The position numbers and the translations under genes were made by a program. This document shows positions 49,476-53,904 of a stretch of 53,904 nucleotides of DNA, piece by piece. The notes under the pieces were generated by a model. That model searched no databases, was not told where the DNA came from, and worked only from the letters and a program-made list of their open reading frames with translations. The DNA is from Pseudomonadota bacterium (GTDB lineage Bacteria; Pseudomonadota; Alphaproteobacteria; Micavibrionales; UBA2020), in assembly GCA_021805245.1 (NCBI GenBank), contig JAJZFS010000059.1:1-53904 (forward strand). Direction: 5' to 3'. Within the stretch, counting starts at the first letter, position 1. Each line of letters opens with the position of its first letter.

Positions 49476-52142
49476 ATGGATGATCTGATTCAGGAATTTT
49501 TGGCGGAAACGACAGAGAGCCTCAACGCGCTCGACAACGACATCGTCAAGCTCGAACAAAATCCTGACGACAAAGATCTCATCGGCCGCATTTTCCGGCT
49601 GGTCCATACGATCAAGGGCACTTGCGGCTTTCTCGGGCTGCCGCGCCTCGAAGCCGTCGCCCACCACTCCGAAAACATCATGGGCCGTTATCGCGACGGT
49701 TCGCTGCAGGTGACGGTAGATTCCATCTCTCTCATCCTTGAGGCTTTCGACTGCATCAAAGGGATCGTCGCGGGCATCGCCGAAACGGAAAAAGAACCGG
49801 AAGGCGACGACAGCGACCTGATCGCGCGCCTTGATGCCGTGTTCGAAGGCAAGGACGCGCCCGCCAAAACCGCGCCACAAGCCGAAAAAAAGAAAAAAGG
49901 CAACAAAGAGGAAAAAACCGAATTCGTGCCCACGCCCGACCAGTTGTTCGAACCGGTCAGGGCCGAGAATTATTCGGCTGAACCGGCCGATGCCGCACCC
50001 GCGGAGCCCGCTCCCGCGCCACAAGCGAAAGCCGCCAAGCCGGCCACGGCATCCCAGCCCGCGACGGCGGCTGCCGCACCAGCAACGCCTGCCGGAGAAA
50101 AGAGCCTGCGCGTCAGCGTCGACGTGCTGGAAAATCTGATGACGATGGTGAGCGAGCTTGTCCTGACCCGCAACCAGCTCCTGCAAATCCTGCGCACGCA
50201 GAACGACAGCCCTTTCACGCCGCCGCTGCAACGTTTAAGCCATGTCGTGTCCGATTTGCAGGAAGGCGTCATGCAAACGCGCATGCAGCCCATCGGCAAC
50301 GCCTGGAGCAAGCTGACGCGCATCATCCGCGACATCTCCGTCGAGCTCGGCAAAAAAATCAATCTCGACATGCGCGGCAGCGAAACGGAGCTTGACAGGC
50401 AAGTGCTCGAACTGATCAAGGACCCGCTGACGCACATGGTGCGCAACTCCGGCGACCACGGCATCGAAACGCCGGAAGAACGCCTCGCCGCAGGCAAACC
50501 GGAGGAAGGCACTATTCTGCTCAACGCCTTTCACGAAGGCGGACACATCGTCATCGAGATCTCGGACGACGGGCGCGGGCTCAGCTCGGAGCGCATCCGC
50601 AAAAAAGCGATCGAGAAAGGCGTCGCTACCGAAGAGCAGATCAAGAACATGACCGAACAGCAGATCCAGCAGTTCATCTTCGCGCCCGGCTTCTCGACCG
50701 CGGAAAAAGTCACTGCGGTTTCCGGCCGCGGCGTCGGCATGGACGTCGTGCGCACGAACATCGAGAAAATCGGCGGCACGATCGAGATGAAATCCATCGC
50801 AGGCAAGGGCACGACCTTCACCATCAAGATTCCGCTCACATTGGCCATCGTCTCGGCGCTGATCGTCGAGTCCAGCGGCGAGCGCTTCGCCATCCCGCAA
50901 ATCAGCGTGCAGGAGCTCGTGCGCCTCTCCGCCAACGGCGAGAACAAGCTGGAGAAGATCCACGGCACGCCCGTCATGCGGCTGCGCGACCGGCTGCTGC
51001 CGCTGGTCTCGCTCACCAAAATCCTCAAACTGGAAGAAACGGAAGATGACCGCGCCAACAAGCAGGTGATCGTCGTCGAGGCCGGCGCGCAAACCTTCGG
51101 CATCATCGTCGACCGCGTTTTCGACACGGAGGAGATCGTCGTCAAACCGGTCTCGCCGATCCTCAAGAACATCCGGCTCTTTTCCGGCAATACCATTCTC
51201 GGCGACGGCAGCGTCATCATGATCCTCGACCCGAACGGCATCGCCAACGCCGTCGGCAAGATTGCCGACTCCCCCGACAGGGAAAACGGCAGAACGGCGG
51301 AAGCCGCGCGCGCCATTGCCGACAACGAGCGCAAAACGTCGCTGCTCATCTTCAAGGCGGGTTCCGGCGCGCCGCGCGCCGTGCCGCTGGCTCTCGTCTC
51401 GCGGCTTGAGGATTTCGAAGTCGACAAGATAGAGGTCTCGGGTCTGAAGAAGGTGATCCAGTACCGCGGCGCGCTGATGCCGCTCATCCCCTTCAGCGAC
51501 CAGATGACCCTCAAGGACAAAGGCAACCAGCCCGTTCTGGTCTTCTCTGACCGTGACCGGTCTATGGGTCTCATGGTCGACAGCGTCGTGGACATCGTCG
51601 AGGAACGCATCAATGTCCAGATCACGGCGGAGAACAACTTCGGCATGCTCGGCAGCGCCATCATCCACGGTCAGGCCATGGACGTGATCGACGTCGGGCA
51701 TTTCCTCTCCATCGCCCACAACGATTGGTTCGGCGTCAAATCCGATGGCCAGTTCCAGAAGCAGGAAAAGACGCTGAAGATCCTGCTGGTGGACGACAGC
51801 CCGTTCTTCCGCAACATGCTTTCGCCGATGCTCAGCGTCGCCGGCTATAACGTCGTCAGCGCGCAAAGCGGCGACGAAGCCATGGGCCTCTGCCGCGCAG
51901 GCGAGCAGTTCGATCTCATCATCAGCGACATCGAGATGCCCGGCATGAACGGCTACGAATTCGCGCAAAAAATAAAAGCCCATGACAGCAAATGGAAGAA
52001 TATTCCGCTCTTTGCCTTGTCCTCGCACGCCACGGCGCAGGATTTCGACCGCGGCAAAGCTGCGGGGTTCAATAATTATATCGCCAAATTCGACCGCGAA
52101 GCCCTGCTCCGCTCGATCGCCAGTTTAGGAGAAGCCGCATGA
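49476..52142 (+). CDS. cheA: CheA-type hybrid kinase with two CheW-like regions and a receiver
   Basis: 888 residues. Hpt domain with phospho-His44 (FRLVHTIKGTCGFLGL), a linker rich in Ala/Pro/Lys/Glu (about 125-208), dimerisation domain (LRVSVDVLENLMTMVSELVLTRNQLL), HATPase (DPLTHMVRNSGDHGIE; DDGRGL; GRGVGMDVVRTNIEKIGG), a CheW-like domain (SALIVESSGERFAIPQISVQELV...), a second CheW-like region (TSLLIFKAGSGAPRAVPLALVSRLEDF...LMVDSVVDIVEE), and a C-terminal receiver with Asp in LIISDIEMPGMNGYEF and Lys in YIAKFDRE. It overlaps cheW by 4 bases. This is a longer architecture than enteric CheA. Confidence 0.92.
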   Translation: MDDLIQEFLAETTESLNALDNDIVKLEQNPDDKDLIGRIFRLVHTIKGTCGFLGLPRLEAVAHHSENIMGRYRDGSLQVTVDSISLILEAFDCIKGIVAGIAETEKEPEGDDSDLIARLDAVFEGKDAPAKTAPQAEKKKKGNKEEKTEFVPTPDQLFEPVRAENYSAEPADAAPAEPAPAPQAKAAKPATASQPATAAAAPATPAGEKSLRVSVDVLENLMTMVSELVLTRNQLLQILRTQNDSPFTPPLQRLSHVVSDLQEGVMQTRMQPIGNAWSKLTRIIRDISVELGKKINLDMRGSETELDRQVLELIKDPLTHMVRNSGDHGIETPEERLAAGKPEEGTILLNAFHEGGHIVIEISDDGRGLSSERIRKKAIEKGVATEEQIKNMTEQQIQQFIFAPGFSTAEKVTAVSGRGVGMDVVRTNIEKIGGTIEMKSIAGKGTTFTIKIPLTLAIVSALIVESSGERFAIPQISVQELVRLSANGENKLEKIHGTPVMRLRDRLLPLVSLTKILKLEETEDDRANKQVIVVEAGAQTFGIIVDRVFDTEEIVVKPVSPILKNIRLFSGNTILGDGSVIMILDPNGIANAVGKIADSPDRENGRTAEAARAIADNERKTSLLIFKAGSGAPRAVPLALVSRLEDFEVDKIEVSGLKKVIQYRGALMPLIPFSDQMTLKDKGNQPVLVFSDRDRSMGLMVDSVVDIVEERINVQITAENNFGMLGSAIIHGQAMDVIDVGHFLSIAHNDWFGVKSDGQFQKQEKTLKILLVDDSPFFRNMLSPMLSVAGYNVVSAQSGDEAMGLCRAGEQFDLIISDIEMPGMNGYEFAQKIKAHDSKWKNIPLFALSSHATAQDFDRGKAAGFNNYIAKFDREALLRSIASLGEAA

Positions 52143-52618
52143 CGAAAACAGACAAGGACAACATCGCCGATGGCGGAAGCAAGGAATTTCTGACCGCTAC
52201 CGTCGCGGGACAAATATTCGGCATCCCCGTTTTGCAGGTGCAGGACGTTCTCAGCGAGCAAAAAGTCACCCGCGTGCCGCTGGCGCCGAAAGAAATCGCC
52301 GGATCGCTCAATCTGCGCGGACGCGTCGTGACGGCAATCAACTTGCGCCACAAGCTCGGCATGCCCGAAAAACCGGCGGAGATGAAGACCATGTATATCG
52401 TCGTCGAACACAAGGGTGAACTTTACAGCCTGATCGTCGACAGCGTTGGCGAAGTGCTGTCCCTGCCCGACACCGACTTTGAAAAAACGCCCGTCACGCT
52501 TGAAGCCTCATGGCGCGCGCTGGCCATCGGCATCTACCGCCTCAAGGACGAATTGCTTGTCATACTCGACGTCCCCGGCATGCTGGAAGCTCTGTTCATG
52601 AAAGACGACGCCGCTTAA
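52139..52618 (+). CDS. cheW: Chemotaxis coupling protein CheW
   Basis: 159 residues, one CheW domain: FLTATVAGQIFGIPVLQVQDVLSEQKVTRVPLAPKEIAGSLNLRGRVVTAINLRHKLG, then YIVVEHKGELYSLIVDSVGEVLSLPDTDFE. It links a chemoreceptor or other sensor to CheA. Its start overlaps the cheA stop by 4 bases, so both are produced together. No methyl-accepting receptor is visible in the window. Confidence 0.93.
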   Translation: MTKTDKDNIADGGSKEFLTATVAGQIFGIPVLQVQDVLSEQKVTRVPLAPKEIAGSLNLRGRVVTAINLRHKLGMPEKPAEMKTMYIVVEHKGELYSLIVDSVGEVLSLPDTDFEKTPVTLEASWRALAIGIYRLKDELLVILDVPGMLEALFMKDDAA

Positions 52619-52643
52619 ACTGACGCAAAAAAGGGTTTCTGAC

Positions 52644-53009
52644 ATGAAGACCTGCCTGATTGTCGACGATAGCCGTGTTGTCCGGAAAGTCGCTCAGAAA
52701 ATATTCGAGGACCTCGGCTTCACCTGCAGCGAGGCCGAAGACGGGCAGAAAGCGGTCGAAGCCTGCGCAACAGGCATGCCCGACGTTATCCTGCTCGACT
52801 GGAACATGCCGGTGATGAGCGGCATCGAGTTTCTGGAGGTCTTGCGCAAAACCGCAGGCGGCGAAGCGCCGAAGGTCGTTTTCTGCACCACCGAAAACGA
52901 TTTCTCCTTCATTCAAAGGGCGCTTGACGCCGGCGCGAACGAATACATCATGAAGCCCTTCGATAAAGAAATCGTCCAAAGTAAATTGCTGCAAATCGGC
53001 GCGATCTGA
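52644..53009 (+). CDS. cheY: CheY-like response regulator
   Basis: 121-residue stand-alone receiver: LIVDDSRVVRKVAQKIF acidic pocket, Asp in VILLDWNMPVMSGIEFL, switch Thr in VVFCTTENDFS, and Lys in YIMKPFDKEI. The LDWNMPxMxG pattern is characteristic of CheY in alphaproteobacterial che operons. It lies between cheW and cheB. It is presumably phosphorylated by the CheA hybrid and acts on the flagellar motor or a downstream relay. Confidence 0.92.
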   Translation: MKTCLIVDDSRVVRKVAQKIFEDLGFTCSEAEDGQKAVEACATGMPDVILLDWNMPVMSGIEFLEVLRKTAGGEAPKVVFCTTENDFSFIQRALDAGANEYIMKPFDKEIVQSKLLQIGAI

Positions 53010-53021
53010 AGGGGCGCAGGC

Positions 53022-53904
53022 ATGACACTGACGACCGATATCATGCCTTCCGCCGTAAACCCCATCAGGGTCATGGTCGTGGACGATTCCGCCGTCATTC
53101 GCGGCTTCCTTACGCGCTTTATCGAGAGCAGCCCTGACATCAAAGTCATCTCCTCGGTGGCCAACGGCCAGATGGCCGTCAGCAGCATGATGCCGGACAA
53201 GTTCGATGTCGTCCTTCTCGACATCGAAATGCCCGTGATGGACGGCATCACCGCCCTGCCCTTGATCCTCAAGGCAGACCCGAACGTGCAGATCATCATC
53301 GCCTCGACGCTCACCAAGGCCAACGCCGCCATCACGCTCAAGGCCTTCGAAGCCGGCGCGGCGGAATGCCTTGCCAAACCGACGTCGCAGGAACTGGCCG
53401 GATCGAACAACTTTCGCGACAACCTCGTCGAGAAAGTCAGGTCGCTCGGCATACTGGCCAGAAAGAAACGGGGCGGAACAAACAAGCAGCCTCCCTTAGC
53501 GCCCGCCGCCGCAGCGCAAAAAACACCCCCCAGTCCCGCGCCGTCGCCCAAAAAATTCGCGCTGCGCCCTGAAATCATCAAGGCGGCGCCGGATGTCATC
53601 GCCATCGGCAGCTCGACCGGCGGCCCGCAGGCCCTGCTGCAATTTTTCACGGATTTCAAAGGCCCCGTCAAACAACCCGTTTTCGTCACCCAGCATATGC
53701 CGCCAACGTTTACGACCATTCTCTCCGAACATATCTCCAAGCAGTCGGGGCTCGACTGCCGCGAAGCGCAGGATGGCGAACCCGTCACCGGCGGCCGCAT
53801 CTATCTTGCGCCGGGCAACTTTCACATGACCGTCCGGCAACAGGGCGGACAGAAAATCATCTCGCTCAATCAGGACGCGCAGGAGATATGTTCGGAGAGA
53901 ATGG
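53022..53904 (+). CDS. cheB: CheB receptor methylesterase, 3' end cut by the window
   Basis: The first 294 codons are visible and no stop occurs before the window end. Receiver domain: MVVDDSAVIRGFLTRFI with phospho-acceptor Asp67 in VVLLDIEMPVMDGITALP, STLTKANAAI and LAKPT. A Lys/Pro/Ala-rich linker (about 150-180) leads to the methylesterase domain with the nucleophile in IGSSTGGPQALLQF (Ser198) and the catalytic His in VTQHMPPTF (His225). The catalytic Asp would lie beyond the window. CheB removes methyl groups from receptors during adaptation. It starts 12 bases after cheY; cheR may follow. Confidence 0.92.
   Translation, partial: MTLTTDIMPSAVNPIRVMVVDDSAVIRGFLTRFIESSPDIKVISSVANGQMAVSSMMPDKFDVVLLDIEMPVMDGITALPLILKADPNVQIIIASTLTKANAAITLKAFEAGAAECLAKPTSQELAGSNNFRDNLVEKVRSLGILARKKRGGTNKQPPLAPAAAAQKTPPSPAPSPKKFALRPEIIKAAPDVIAIGSSTGGPQALLQFFTDFKGPVKQPVFVTQHMPPTFTTILSEHISKQSGLDCREAQDGEPVTGGRIYLAPGNFHMTVRQQGGQKIISLNQDAQEICSERM

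Noticed and set aside
1-53904. CRISPR array or insertion sequence
   Set aside because: No regularly spaced short repeats and no transposase gene were seen. The only repeats are the 125-bp pair, the 11-bp iterons and the island-end motifs.

Overview
The window looks like a piece of a free-living alphaproteobacterial chromosome. The main evidence is a ChpT-type histidine phosphotransferase next to a CheA-CheW-CheY-CheB cluster (ChpT belongs to the alphaproteobacterial CtrA pathway), a short ribbon-helix-helix protein of a type common in that class, and a FixL-like PAS domain. Most of the window is visibly GC-rich. The regulatory stretch at about 20-35 kb and the island at about 35-45 kb are visibly less so. 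I ran no searches; all calls come from reading motifs, gene order and base pairing.

Layout. 0-4.6 kb: the end of an outer-membrane porin and a pstSCAB phosphate importer. 4.6-6.8 kb: a glycogen-debranching-type glycosidase on the minus strand. 7.1-14.5 kb: a small XRE regulator and six genes for a membrane complex related to hydrogenase-4 and complex I. Its large subunit has lost all four Ni-Fe cysteine ligands, so it should be an Ehr-type (energy-converting hydrogenase-related) complex, not a hydrogenase. 14.5-19.6 kb: a DUF1634-TauE fusion, the Kup potassium transporter, and a divergent KdpD-short/KdpE two-component pair. 19.8-22.8 kb: a LuxR-type quorum regulator with no LuxI, an RHH protein, and a LysR regulator divergent from a DOPA-dioxygenase-like protein.

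22.9-34.8 kb is a signalling region built from two related cassettes. Cassette A is a MASE1-(heme?)PAS-histidine kinase, an Rcp1-type receiver, a second receiver, a receiver-HTH protein and a MEDS sensor protein. Cassette B is a TonB receptor, a YfiR-like protein, a kinase with nearly the same catalytic half, an Rcp1-type receiver and a receiver lacking its second half. A 2-hydroxyacid dehydrogenase without its usual catalytic arginine lies between them. Related GCCGATCGGC palindromes precede both cassettes.

34.85-45.36 kb reads as an integrated island in the 3' end of a tRNA-Ser(CGA) gene. It carries a P4-type integrase, an AlpA regulator with a perfect operator-like inverted repeat, and a defence-like operon read RT -> HamA-like nuclease -> HamB-like helicase (Hachiman type) with overlapping reading frames. 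Upstream of the reverse transcriptase are two perfect 125-bp repeats, and further on two stretches rich in RNA hairpins. This RT-plus-Hachiman unit, with its repeats and possible non-coding RNA, is the best candidate here for an undescribed system.

45.4-53.9 kb returns to the chromosome: a HAD phosphatase, a membrane protein with Cys-Cys-rich tails, a phosphomannomutase/phosphoglucomutase, ChpT, and the chemotaxis-type cluster, with CheB cut by the window end.
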